DNA from: CAZKFA01 sp964551925
GTDB lineage: Bacteria > Cyanobacteriota > Vampirovibrionia > LMEP-6097
Direction of reading: 5' to 3'
NCBI GenBank assembly: GCA_964551925.1
Contig: CAZKFA010000009.1
Span: 1-54,455 of the forward strand
Length of the DNA stretch: 54,455 bases
Part shown: in pieces, positions 33,199-41,376 of the stretch
Numbering within the stretch: position 1 is the first letter of the stretch
How the letters are laid out: every line of letters begins with the position of its first letter
Notes under the pieces: model-generated
Seen by the model: only the letters and a program-made list of their open reading frames with translations
Told to the model about the DNA's origin: nothing
The model's database searches: none
Position numbers and translations under genes: made by a program

Positions 33199-33207
33199 TG
33201 CTATAAT
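33199..33207 (+). promoter_or_regulatory. Extended -10 (TGC-TATAAT), leaderless start
   Basis: A perfect extended -10 ending 8 nt before the ATG at 33216, divergent from the rpsL promoter about 50 bp away. Confidence 0.65.
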
Positions 33208-33215
33208 TAGGCGAT

Positions 33216-33791
33216 ATGTCCCGCTTTTATATCCTAGTTGTTATGCTCTTCGGTTTTATGCAATTGGGCATGGCTAGCAGTTTAGATGGTTTGAGATACT
33301 TATTAAATGCACGTAGCCAAGAACCTAAGATTTTTCTGCCTGATAATACTATGTTAGGTAAGGCAACTGATATTTGGATGCAGGCTCCAGGCGCTACTAA
33401 GCTCCGTCTCTATGGCGCTACGACTCAAGGGGAATTAGAGGTAGATGGTGCAAAGTTGGCTCTGGGAGAGGATTACAAGGAGATTGCGAGCTTTGATCTT
33501 GTTGATAACAAATCTCAGGAAGTAAAATATACTTTAAATTTAGATAAAGAAAAAGACGCTGCTTTGGACGACAAGTCTTATTATGTTGAAGCGCTCGTGA
33601 CTTATGTCAACCCACAGACAGCTGAGACTGTTAATAGACGCGCTAGTCTATATGGCTCTAATGGTGTTTTTACTAATAATAACGCCATTAAAGTCCTACC
33701 AGAGCAAAAAGATAGCGCTCAAGTTATGAATATGGCCAGGTCCTTTATTCCTGGATTGATGAATCAGACTCCGACGGCTACTAGTTATTAA
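33216..33791 (+). CDS. Secreted protein of unknown function
   Basis: A 191-residue protein. A clear Sec signal peptide (FYILVVMLFGFMQLGMASS, probable cleavage after ASS or MAS) precedes a beta-rich domain with strands such as TKLRLYGATTQGELEV and VKYTLNLDKEKDAALD, which looks like an immunoglobulin-like sandwich. The C-terminal 40 residues are low in structure. There is no Cys in the mature part. The protein is likely periplasmic or on the surface. The gene stands alone, with the leaderless promoter above and a weak hairpin after the stop. Confidence 0.65.
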   Translation: MSRFYILVVMLFGFMQLGMASSLDGLRYLLNARSQEPKIFLPDNTMLGKATDIWMQAPGATKLRLYGATTQGELEVDGAKLALGEDYKEIASFDLVDNKSQEVKYTLNLDKEKDAALDDKSYYVEALVTYVNPQTAETVNRRASLYGSNGVFTNNNAIKVLPEQKDSAQVMNMARSFIPGLMNQTPTATSY

Positions 33792-33809
33792 ATATCTGTT
33801 GAAAAATAC

Positions 33810-33831
33810 AAATCCATTTTTTGGTGGATTT
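33810..33831 (+). terminator. Weak hairpin after the secreted-protein gene
   Basis: AAATCCA pairs with TGGATTT across an 8-nt T-rich loop, 19 nt after the stop codon. No T-run follows the stem, so termination is uncertain. Confidence 0.35.
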
Positions 33832-33896
33832 CCCTGGATTTATTGGGTCGTGTAGAATTAGATCATAACCCGTTGGCTTATAACGGTACTTAATTA

Positions 33897-35072
33897 ATGT
33901 ATTATTCCAATACCAATATTGAAGAATTTGATCGTTTTGTAGAGTCTCTTGGCTCTAAGCCTTGTTCTAGTATTGCCCATGCTGATTATGTCTTTGTTGA
34001 TTTAGAACAGTATGTTTTTGCTAATGCTATCGGCCAAACGCATCCAGTTAATAGTTTTGCCGATCATCGTCTGAGTACCCAAGAGCTCAACAATCGTTTT
34101 AATAAGCTACTAGCGGAGTTCAATAATTATGAGCAGCAACATGCTGGTTCAAAACAATTTCGCTTATTGGTGATTAACCTGATTGATATTCAGTCTAATT
34201 TTGATGATGAATTATTTCAATGGTCGTACTTTAATCATAAATTTGCGGCATCTCAAGGGCAAGATAAAGAAGCGATGGAAGCTTGGCATAAGCTTGAGCA
34301 GAAGCTTTCCATTGATAAAATTACCCGCTTCAAAGCCTTACGGGAAAACAATCTCAGCTTTATTCAACATGTAATTAGAAATCATATATTCTTTGATGAA
34401 ATTATTATCACAGGAACTAACCCACAGATTAAAAACGAAATTAAGTTTGGTTTAGATATCGCAGAAGAACAGTATATTCATAAACTTATTAAAGAGCATC
34501 AGGCTCATGCCGTTTGTAGGATTGTTGATTATCGTATGGGATCTTTGGTACTCAACTTGCTCAAGAAAAATCTACAGAAACGCAACATTAAACTCAAAGC
34601 TAATATCGCGTCCACTTCTCGTAATCTCAATCCCTATCAGCTTTTGATGGTGAGAAACATATTCTCGTATTTGGCAATTAATGAGACGAATATTAAAGAA
34701 GCAGATTTTGTTTTTTTGATTAATGATTTAGATTTATTGGGAGTGATTCCTATTGTTGATACAGACAAGCCGATTTTTACTGCTGATTTGAGTCAACCCT
34801 CTACTCCGAACTTCTCTTATCTGCTGTTGAAAGATGAGGGTTTTGGACAAATATATTCTTATGCTAAGAAGCGTCCTGGAGAAGCTCCTGTGGATGCCTT
34901 TATTCGCAGTCTGGTAGCAGGTTTGATGAATTGGATTCTTAAGCGGAAGTTCACTGAACAGCTTGCTGCTAATTATATGGATGATTATTTTCTGCCATTG
35001 GCTCAAGCATTAGATAAGGAAATAACAGAATTTCAAGGACCAATTGATTTGCTTAGTAAGAAGCTCTCTTAA
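33897..35072 (+). CDS. DUF4127-like protein, divergent
   Basis: A 391-residue soluble protein. The order of segments recalls DUF4127 proteins: a RFKALRENNLSFIQ helix, IIITGTN, a VDYRMGSLVLNLL segment, an EADFVFLINDLD strand, PIFTADLSQPSTPNFSYLLL, and a YAKKRPGEAPVDAFIRSLV stretch where that family has its YAGWNT segment. This match is from memory of the family pattern and is not certain, and the function of DUF4127 is not known to me. The stop codon is 2 nt before the argS ATG, so the two genes are almost certainly translated from one message. Confidence 0.6.
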   Translation: MYYSNTNIEEFDRFVESLGSKPCSSIAHADYVFVDLEQYVFANAIGQTHPVNSFADHRLSTQELNNRFNKLLAEFNNYEQQHAGSKQFRLLVINLIDIQSNFDDELFQWSYFNHKFAASQGQDKEAMEAWHKLEQKLSIDKITRFKALRENNLSFIQHVIRNHIFFDEIIITGTNPQIKNEIKFGLDIAEEQYIHKLIKEHQAHAVCRIVDYRMGSLVLNLLKKNLQKRNIKLKANIASTSRNLNPYQLLMVRNIFSYLAINETNIKEADFVFLINDLDLLGVIPIVDTDKPIFTADLSQPSTPNFSYLLLKDEGFGQIYSYAKKRPGEAPVDAFIRSLVAGLMNWILKRKFTEQLAANYMDDYFLPLAQALDKEITEFQGPIDLLSKKLS

Positions 35073-35074
35073 AT

Positions 35075-36838
35075 ATGCTTAAAACAACGATTGAACAATT
35101 AGTTAAAGATTCTATTTTGCGTTGTATTGAAGCTCAAGAGCTTGGCGCATTAAGTGCGGTGCCAGAGACGATAGCAGTTGATCATACCAAAGATCCGCAG
35201 CATGGTGATAGAGCGATCAATATTGCAATGAAGTTAGCAAAGGACACTAAATTGGCTCCACAACTAATTGCTAAGGCTATTAGTAACCAATTAAATCAAG
35301 AACAGTTCAGTCGCATTGAAGTTGCTGGTCCTGGTTTTATTAATTTGACACTTAATTGGGATTTGCTTGAAGCGGCTATCAGTTCTATACATCAAGAGTC
35401 CATTGCTTATGGGCGTTCGACTAGTTCTGAACAAGGTGTGAACAGTGTGCTGATTGAATATGTGTCAGCTAATCCGACTGGTGATCTGCATTTAGGACAT
35501 GGACGGCAAGCGGTTTTGGGCAGTGCCTTAGCTTCTGTGATGTCTTGGGCTGGTTATGAAGTAACGACTGAATTCTATATTAATGATGCGGGTGCCCAGA
35601 TGGAGAAGTTGGCGAACTCTGTTAAGCAATCAATCATGATTCAAGAAGGGATTATGGACGAGAAAGATTATGACTCTGAGAATAATTATCCTTTAGTCTC
35701 AATGCTTGAGTTTGTTACGCCCAATCTCTACGCTAATTTGATCAAAGTTACTGATTGGCAGAAACAGGGATTGCAAGTTTTTGCTGATTTTGGCAAGAAA
35801 ATATTTCTTGAAGAGCAGAAGAAAATTCTTGCTGAAATCAGAACAGAATTTGATCAATGGTATTCGGAGAAAGAAAATCTCCATGTCCAAGATGCTGGTC
35901 TGACTGAAGTTGAGTGCACCTGCCAAAAGCTTATAGATAATGGCTTTGCGTATGAAGAGGATCAGGCGCTATGGTTTAAGGCGAAGGATTTTGGCGATGA
36001 GCGTGAGCGTGTGCTCAAAAAAGCAGATGGTAATTTTACTTATTTGGCTGCTGATTTAGCCTATCACCAACAGAAAATAAGTCGCGGTTTCGATAAATTG
36101 ATTAATCTTTGGGGTGCTGATCATCATGGTCAAGTGCCGGGAATCAAGGGTGGATTAACAGCGCTTGGTTTAGATAGTAATAAGCTTGAGATAATATTGA
36201 TTCAGTTAGTATCTCTTACTAAGGGCGGACAAGAAGTCAAAATGTCTAAACGCAGTGGAGATGTTGTTACCATACGAGATCTAGTTGATTTGGTTGGTGT
36301 TGATGCTTTTAGATATTTTTTGGTTGAGAGCCAGGCTAATAATCGAATGGTATTTGACATTGAACTTGCGACCAAACAAGATAAAGACAATCCGATTTAT
36401 TATATTCAATATGCTCATGCGCGCTGTTGTAGCATTGTTAGAATGCTTACTGAGACTGCTGTTGATGGCACTAAGCCGATTCTCACGGAACTGGAATTTA
36501 TAGAATCAATGGCAGGTTTTAAACATAATCAACAGTGCTTTCAGCAGTGTTTTGCGAGTCTTGAGAAAGAGTCGCTGAGCTCAACTAAGGCTCTGGTGCT
36601 GAAGCTCACAGAGTTACCAGAAGTCGTTCAAGATGCTGCTTATACTCGCTCACCTTACAAGGTTGCTAATTACCTTAAAGATCTTGCTGGTTGTTTTCAT
36701 CAATTCTATACTCACAATCGAGTGATTACTGAAGACAGAGCACTGATGATTGCAAGGCTAAAGCTGGTAATGGCAACCAAACAGGCTCTTTATAATGCTT
36801 TAACAATATTGGGGCTCACCGCTCCAGAGAAAATGTAG
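35075..36838 (+). CDS. argS: Arginyl-tRNA synthetase
   Basis: Class I aminoacyl-tRNA synthetase charging tRNA-Arg. At 587 residues it is of standard length. An N-terminal additional domain (residues 1-110) is followed by the catalytic domain with YVSANPTGDLHLGHGR (HIGH motif as HLGH) and KMSKRSGD (KMSKS motif). The C-terminal alpha-helical anticodon-binding domain ends HQFYTHNRVI and NALTILGLTAPEKM, as usual. It is translationally linked to the upstream DUF4127-like gene. Confidence 0.97.
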   Translation: MLKTTIEQLVKDSILRCIEAQELGALSAVPETIAVDHTKDPQHGDRAINIAMKLAKDTKLAPQLIAKAISNQLNQEQFSRIEVAGPGFINLTLNWDLLEAAISSIHQESIAYGRSTSSEQGVNSVLIEYVSANPTGDLHLGHGRQAVLGSALASVMSWAGYEVTTEFYINDAGAQMEKLANSVKQSIMIQEGIMDEKDYDSENNYPLVSMLEFVTPNLYANLIKVTDWQKQGLQVFADFGKKIFLEEQKKILAEIRTEFDQWYSEKENLHVQDAGLTEVECTCQKLIDNGFAYEEDQALWFKAKDFGDERERVLKKADGNFTYLAADLAYHQQKISRGFDKLINLWGADHHGQVPGIKGGLTALGLDSNKLEIILIQLVSLTKGGQEVKMSKRSGDVVTIRDLVDLVGVDAFRYFLVESQANNRMVFDIELATKQDKDNPIYYIQYAHARCCSIVRMLTETAVDGTKPILTELEFIESMAGFKHNQQCFQQCFASLEKESLSSTKALVLKLTELPEVVQDAAYTRSPYKVANYLKDLAGCFHQFYTHNRVITEDRALMIARLKLVMATKQALYNALTILGLTAPEKM

Positions 36839-36890
36839 TGCAGGACCTGCATATAAAAAGCTAAAATATTTTACAATATAGATTGTAATC

Positions 36891-38147
36891 GTGTTAAAAG
36901 AATCAACTATTGTTTTGAAATTTGGTGGTACTTCTGTTGCCAACCCTGAATGCATTGAAAGAATCTCACGCATTGCTATTCAAGAATCAGAGAAGCACAA
37001 TGTTATTGTAGTCGTCTCTGCTATGGGTAAGACAACCAATCAATTAGTTAATCTTGCTAACGAGGTTTGCCCAGATTGCCGTGGTAGAGAGCTTGACATG
37101 CTTCTTGTGACTGGTGAGCTGGTATCAATTGCTCTCACTGCGATGTGTATTCAGAAGCTGCAGCACAAAGCTGTTTCCTTAACAGGTTGGCAAGCAGGTT
37201 TTGTGACTGAAGCTGCGCATAATAAAGCAAGAATCGCTAAGATCAAAACGGAACGCATTAACAAACATCTACAGCAAGGTGAAATTGTCGTGGTGGCGGG
37301 TTTTCAGGGAATTACTGAAGATGATGAGGTTACTACTTTAGGTAGAGGTGGCTCTGATACTTCGGCTGTTGCATTAGCTGCTGCATTCAATGCTATTCGT
37401 TGTGATATTTATACTGATGTTGATGGAGTCTTCACGACTGATCCTCGCTTGGTGCCAGAAGCGCGCAAGCTAGAACTTATTAGTCATGAGGAGATGATAG
37501 AGCTTGCGAGTCTCGGAGCAAAGGTCTTGCATCCCCGTTCTGTAGAGCTTGCCAAAAAATATAATGTTGATCTTCGCGTTCGCAATACCTTTAACACGAA
37601 AGATGTAGGAACAAAAGTTGTAAGCATAAAAAGGATAATGGAAAATATGGAACTGACCAAAGCCGTTACTGGAGTAGCGCTTGATACTAAACAAGCGCGT
37701 ATTGGAATAATGGGAGTGCCTGATCGGCCGGGAATTGTTAGTCAAGTTTTTAACGCACTTAGTCAAAAAAATATTAGTGTCGATATGATCATTCAATCGG
37801 TACCGCGTGAGAAAATTAATGACATCGCGTTTACCGTGCCAAAAGAAGATCTCAAAGAAGCCCTTAAAGCTTGTGATGAGATTCTAGGTAAGGTTGAAGG
37901 TAGCAAGATTGTTTCAGATGATAATATTGCTAAGGTCTCTATAGTTGGTGCTGGTATGTTGAATCGGCCAGGTGTTGCTTCTACTTTATTTAGAGCATTG
38001 GCGCAAGAAGGTATCAATATACAGATGATTGCAACCAGTGAGATTAAGATCAGTTGTATTATTGAATCGAAGTTTGCTGAGAAGGCTGTGACTGTGGTTC
38101 ATAAAGCATTTGAGCTTGAGACTTCTAATGAGCCTGTGATTGCGTAG
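36891..38147 (+). CDS. lysC: Aspartate kinase
   Basis: First enzyme of the aspartate pathway to lysine, threonine and methionine. The kinase domain opens with VLKFGGTSV and contains LLVTGELVS, GFQGI and TTLGRGGSDTSA. Two C-terminal ACT domains begin with VALDTKQARIGIMGVPDRPG and VSIVGAGMLNRPGV; they bind the feedback inhibitors lysine and/or threonine. Its 418 residues match the monofunctional class. It starts with GTG, and AT-rich -10-like boxes (TACAAT, TAGATT) lie 6-13 nt upstream, so the leader is very short. Only about 50 nt separate it from argS. Confidence 0.96.
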   Translation: MLKESTIVLKFGGTSVANPECIERISRIAIQESEKHNVIVVVSAMGKTTNQLVNLANEVCPDCRGRELDMLLVTGELVSIALTAMCIQKLQHKAVSLTGWQAGFVTEAAHNKARIAKIKTERINKHLQQGEIVVVAGFQGITEDDEVTTLGRGGSDTSAVALAAAFNAIRCDIYTDVDGVFTTDPRLVPEARKLELISHEEMIELASLGAKVLHPRSVELAKKYNVDLRVRNTFNTKDVGTKVVSIKRIMENMELTKAVTGVALDTKQARIGIMGVPDRPGIVSQVFNALSQKNISVDMIIQSVPREKINDIAFTVPKEDLKEALKACDEILGKVEGSKIVSDDNIAKVSIVGAGMLNRPGVASTLFRALAQEGINIQMIATSEIKISCIIESKFAEKAVTVVHKAFELETSNEPVIA

Positions 38148-38159
38148 TTGGTATTGATT

Positions 38160-38168
38160 TGCTAGAAT
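38160..38168 (+). promoter_or_regulatory. Extended -10 of fabZ
   Basis: TGC-TAGAAT, ending 9 nt before the ATG at 38178, between the lysC stop and fabZ. Confidence 0.5.
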
Positions 38169-38177
38169 CAGTTAATC

Positions 38178-38645
38178 ATGTCGGAGACTATGGAAAAGAT
38201 TACATTAGATATTAAACAAATTCAAAAGGTTTTGCCTCATCGCTATCCGTTTTTGATGATTGATAGGGTGCTTGAAGCCGTGCCTGGTAAATCAGCTGTT
38301 GGTTATAAAAACATCACGGCAAATGAACCTCAGTTTATGGGACATTTTCCTGAGTTGCCAATTATGCCAGGTGTCTTGCAGTTAGAAGCTGCTGCTCAAT
38401 TGTCTTGTATCGCTATGCTCTTATTACCAGAATATAACACTGGTTACCTTGGGATTTTTACTGGGCTTGATGGAGTAAAGTTTAGACGGATGGTTGCACC
38501 TGGCGATCAGTTAAAATTAACAGTTGAGTTAAATAAATTTCGTTACCCATTTGGCAAGTTTGATTTTCGTGGTGAAGTTGATGGTGAGCTTACTGTGCAA
38601 GGTACTTTAAGTTTCGCCATGAGCAAGAAAGATAATATTAGTTAA
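38178..38645 (+). CDS. fabZ: 3-hydroxyacyl-[acyl-carrier-protein] dehydratase FabZ
   Basis: Hot-dog-fold enzyme that dehydrates 3-hydroxyacyl-ACP in fatty acid elongation. The catalytic His is in LPHRYPFLMIDRV and the catalytic Glu in MPGVLQLEAAAQ, with GHFPELPIMPG in between. Its 155 residues fit the family. A second in-frame ATG at 38190 would also give a complete domain, but the promoter position favours 38178. No lpxA, lpxC or lpxD gene is adjacent, unlike the common Gram-negative arrangement. Confidence 0.95.
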   Translation: MSETMEKITLDIKQIQKVLPHRYPFLMIDRVLEAVPGKSAVGYKNITANEPQFMGHFPELPIMPGVLQLEAAAQLSCIAMLLLPEYNTGYLGIFTGLDGVKFRRMVAPGDQLKLTVELNKFRYPFGKFDFRGEVDGELTVQGTLSFAMSKKDNIS

Positions 38646-38664
38646 TTGCTGCTGGTTGCGACAC

Positions 38665-38693
38665 TTTGCAAAACTAAGGAAATAAGTTACAAT
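38665..38693 (+). promoter_or_regulatory. Promoter of nuoH-nuoI-flavodoxin
   Basis: TTTGCA (38665-38670), a 17-bp spacer and TACAAT (38688-38693). Initiation near 38700 would place the start at the foot of the hairpin described next. Confidence 0.65.
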
Positions 38694-38701
38694 TGACCTT
38701 A

Positions 38702-38731
38702 TAGGTCTGCAAATACGACCTAGGATTTTTT
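38702..38731 (+). terminator. Possible attenuator or ribosome-site hairpin in the nuoH leader
   Basis: TAGGTC and GACCTA flank TGCAAATAC, then GGA and six T residues run directly into the ATG. This is a terminator-like structure placed between promoter and gene. The AGGA that would act as Shine-Dalgarno overlaps the right arm, so folding would also hide the ribosome site. Confidence 0.5.
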
Positions 38732-40153
38732 ATGCCTACAAATACTCTTAATACTAATCTACTTGATACTTTTCACCCACGTCAAAACTACGCTGGCTTT
38801 ACTGCTTTGAATCAAGCTTTTAAATTTCTGGTTCTGGCGGTGGTTTGGATTGGTATTGTGTTTGGAGTGGCGACAGGAGCCGCGATTACTTTTGCTTGGC
38901 TATTACCAATCATCATCAAAGCTTTACCAATAGCGGATCCTAAGTTATTGAATACTATCGCGGAGTTAGTGCAATTTATTGCACCGACTGTTGTTGTTGC
39001 TTCGATTATTCCAGCTAATGCTACTTTTATGGTGCTTTGTGAGCGTAAGTTTCTTGCTTTGCTCACGGTGAGAGTTGGACCCGATAAAGTTGGTCCTAAT
39101 GGTTTCTTGCAGACTGCAGCAGATGCTCTAAAGTTATTGTTCAAAGAAGACATTACTCCACGAGGTGCTGACAAAATACTATTTACTTTAGCTCCAGCTT
39201 TGTTCTTCGCGCCAGCGATGGTCGTCTTTATGCCATTGCTTTCGGTTGCTACTTATAATCCTTTCACTGCAAGCTTCCCGGTACCCTTTGAGAGTACTGA
39301 TTTGAACATTGGAGTTATCTTCGTGCTTGGTATCGTCTCTTTAGGCACAATGTCCTTGGTGATGGCGGGCTGGTCTTCGAACAATAAATATTCACTTATT
39401 GGTGGAATGCGCGCGGCTGCTCAAGCGATTAGTTATGAGATTCCGATGGTGCTTGCCATGATTGCAATTATTCTATTTGCTGGCACAATGAATCTAGCTG
39501 ACATTTCTAGTAAGCAATCTGGTGGTATTATTCAGTGGAATATTTTTGGTAATGGTTTATTGAAGAATATAACCAATTTATTTGCTAGTAGTCACGGCAA
39601 CTTTATGCTTGGAGCTGTTTCACTATTAGTTGTTGGTTTGTGTTTGATTTTGTTTTTGATTTTTGTTACAGCATCTACGGCTGAGGTTAATCGTATTCCA
39701 TTTGATTTGCCAGAAGCTGAGTCTGAGCTGGTTTCAGGCTATAACACTGAGTATACTGGTATGAAGTTCGCCTTATTTTTCTTAGCAGAATACACTAATT
39801 TGTTTATTGCTTCTGGGATTGCAGTGGTGTTATTCCTTGGCGGAGCACATTTGCCAATATCTACTCTTACTGAAGCTAAGTTGTACGCAGCATTTGCTGA
39901 TTTGAGTTTTAGTTTGCCTTTGATTGGTGATTGGGGTGGAGCACTTAATAATCTTGATCTAACGTGGTTGGTACCAAGTACCGTACTATTAGGGAAGATT
40001 TATTTAATGTTCTTACTTGCTATCTGGATTAGAGCTACATTGCCAAGATTGAGACAAGATCAATTAATGGAATTTGGCTGGAAGTACCTGATACCATTAA
40101 CATTGGCTATAATCTTTATTGTCGCAATCGCATTGGAGTACTTACAAGCATGA
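38732..40153 (+). CDS. nuoH: NADH-quinone oxidoreductase subunit H (NuoH/NdhA)
   Basis: Membrane subunit of complex I forming the quinone channel next to the peripheral arm. Family signatures are CERKFLALLTVRVGPDKVGPNG, FKEDITP, GWSSNNKYSLIGGMRAAAQ, ISYEIPM, and AEVNRIPFDLPEAESELVSGYN with EYTGMKFALFFLAEY. Its 473 residues exceed the usual 320-370: there is an N-terminal extension of about 40 residues and longer loops, for example around residues 255-290 and 360-415. It overlaps nuoI by 4 nt (ATGA). The rest of the complex I genes are not in this window. Confidence 0.95.
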   Translation: MPTNTLNTNLLDTFHPRQNYAGFTALNQAFKFLVLAVVWIGIVFGVATGAAITFAWLLPIIIKALPIADPKLLNTIAELVQFIAPTVVVASIIPANATFMVLCERKFLALLTVRVGPDKVGPNGFLQTAADALKLLFKEDITPRGADKILFTLAPALFFAPAMVVFMPLLSVATYNPFTASFPVPFESTDLNIGVIFVLGIVSLGTMSLVMAGWSSNNKYSLIGGMRAAAQAISYEIPMVLAMIAIILFAGTMNLADISSKQSGGIIQWNIFGNGLLKNITNLFASSHGNFMLGAVSLLVVGLCLILFLIFVTASTAEVNRIPFDLPEAESELVSGYNTEYTGMKFALFFLAEYTNLFIASGIAVVLFLGGAHLPISTLTEAKLYAAFADLSFSLPLIGDWGGALNNLDLTWLVPSTVLLGKIYLMFLLAIWIRATLPRLRQDQLMEFGWKYLIPLTLAIIFIVAIALEYLQA

Positions 40154-40758
40154 CACAACTTCTCACCAAAATTACCTCACCAATTACTAAGACCGTTGAT
40201 GGCTTGTATAATATTTTTCTTGGTATGTTTACTGTGGTGAAGCATACTACTCGTGATCCAATCACAACATCTTACCCTGATACTATGCCCGAGCTTTACG
40301 CTAGATCTCGTCATAGATTGGCTCTTACTGTGGATCCAGAAACGGGTGATCATTTGTGTATCGCTTGTAAACAATGTGAGCGTGTTTGTCCTGATGCTTG
40401 TATTTCAGTAATTCCACATGACACGGTGAAAGCTAAGTCTACACAGTTCTATATTGATCATGGTTTGTGTATGTTCTGTGGTTTGTGTACAGAGGTTTGC
40501 CCCACTGATTGTATTATTAACACGGTTGATTTTGAGATGTCTGAAGAAACTAGAGAGGATCTTGTCTATGACATCAAGAGATTGACTCTTACTCAAGAGC
40601 AATCAAGAAGCTATTTTGAACTCAAAGGCAAAGTATCCAAGGGGCAGCAAGCTAAGCTCAAAGCATCGGCTGATCCTGCCAATCTCAAGCCAAGTGATGG
40701 TGGTATCTCCAAACGTGCTGTAGAAGCGGCATTGAAGGCAGTGGGGATTACGGTATGA
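40150..40758 (+). CDS. nuoI: NADH-quinone oxidoreductase subunit I (NuoI/NdhI), two [4Fe-4S] ferredoxin-like
   Basis: Peripheral-arm subunit carrying clusters N6a and N6b. Both cluster motifs are visible: CIACKQCERVCP and CMFCGLCTEVCP, with the isolated Cys closing each. RSRHRLALTVDPETGDHLC precedes them, as in the family. At 202 residues it is slightly long because of a basic, Lys/Ala-rich C-terminal tail (ELKGKVSKGQQAKLKASADP). It is translationally coupled to nuoH and to the flavodoxin-like gene by ATGA overlaps. Confidence 0.96.
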   Translation: MTQLLTKITSPITKTVDGLYNIFLGMFTVVKHTTRDPITTSYPDTMPELYARSRHRLALTVDPETGDHLCIACKQCERVCPDACISVIPHDTVKAKSTQFYIDHGLCMFCGLCTEVCPTDCIINTVDFEMSEETREDLVYDIKRLTLTQEQSRSYFELKGKVSKGQQAKLKASADPANLKPSDGGISKRAVEAALKAVGITV

Positions 40759-41222
40759 GTAAAGTGTTAAACGTATTATTCGGCAGTGAATCAGGTAACT
40801 CAGAGAAGTTAGCTACTAGTATAGAGCTTACAGCTAAAGAAATTGCCAAGCATCTTAAGTTTGAAGTTGTTAAACGCAACCTCAAAGATGTTACGGTGGC
40901 GGATCTTAGTGGTATGGAAAATATCGTCATTGTCATCTCAACTTGGGGTGAAGGTGATCCTCCTGGTTCTTGTGAGAAATTCTGTAAAGAGTTATACACA
41001 GCAAAGTCACCAGACTTATCTAATAGTCGTTATACTGTCCTTGCAATGGGTGACAAAAGCTATCAGGATTTTTGTGGTTGCGGACGGCAAGTAGACGAGA
41101 GTCTTGCTCGCTTGGGAGCCAAAGCTATGATTAGCCGTAAAGATATGGATCTTGATTATGCTAGTCATTTTGAGAATTGGGAAGTAGATTTTTTTACGAT
41201 TCTAGCACCCAGTTTGAAATAG
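40755..41222 (+). CDS. Flavodoxin-domain protein (MioC/CysJ-N-like)
   Basis: FMN-binding electron carrier of 155 residues. The FMN phosphate loop is FGSESGNSE, and ISTWGEGDPPGSCEKF and AMGDKSYQDFCGCGRQVDESL are the flavin-contact loops seen in the flavodoxin domain of sulfite reductase and P450 reductase and in MioC. It overlaps nuoI by 4 nt, so it is made together with two complex I subunits. A role in feeding electrons to or from complex I is an inference from position only. Confidence 0.88.
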   Translation: MSKVLNVLFGSESGNSEKLATSIELTAKEIAKHLKFEVVKRNLKDVTVADLSGMENIVIVISTWGEGDPPGSCEKFCKELYTAKSPDLSNSRYTVLAMGDKSYQDFCGCGRQVDESLARLGAKAMISRKDMDLDYASHFENWEVDFFTILAPSLK

Positions 41223-41376
41223 GCTGATTACTTTAAAATTGGCAAATATTGATTAAATAAGGTCTTAATCGATCATCAGTTTGACTTGAAATGCAAGGGG
41301 CAAAGAGCCTTTTACATTGGGAAGTCAACCATTTAGTTGAGATGTTATCCAGAAGACCGAGGAATACGTTAACTAG
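41223..41376 (+). other. 154-bp intergenic region upstream of the BNR protein
   Basis: Contains small inverted repeats (GATTAA/TTAATC, TCAAC/GTTGA and AAGGGGC-AAAGA-GCCTTTT) and an AGGA before the ATG. The last could be a weak terminator for the nuo operon. No confident promoter or riboswitch is visible. Confidence 0.3.

Noticed and set aside
41223..41376. Cyclic-di-GMP or other riboswitch before the BNR protein
   Set aside because: A GGGCAAAGAGCC-like stretch recalls the GEMM class, but the second conserved stem and the receptor bases are not present.
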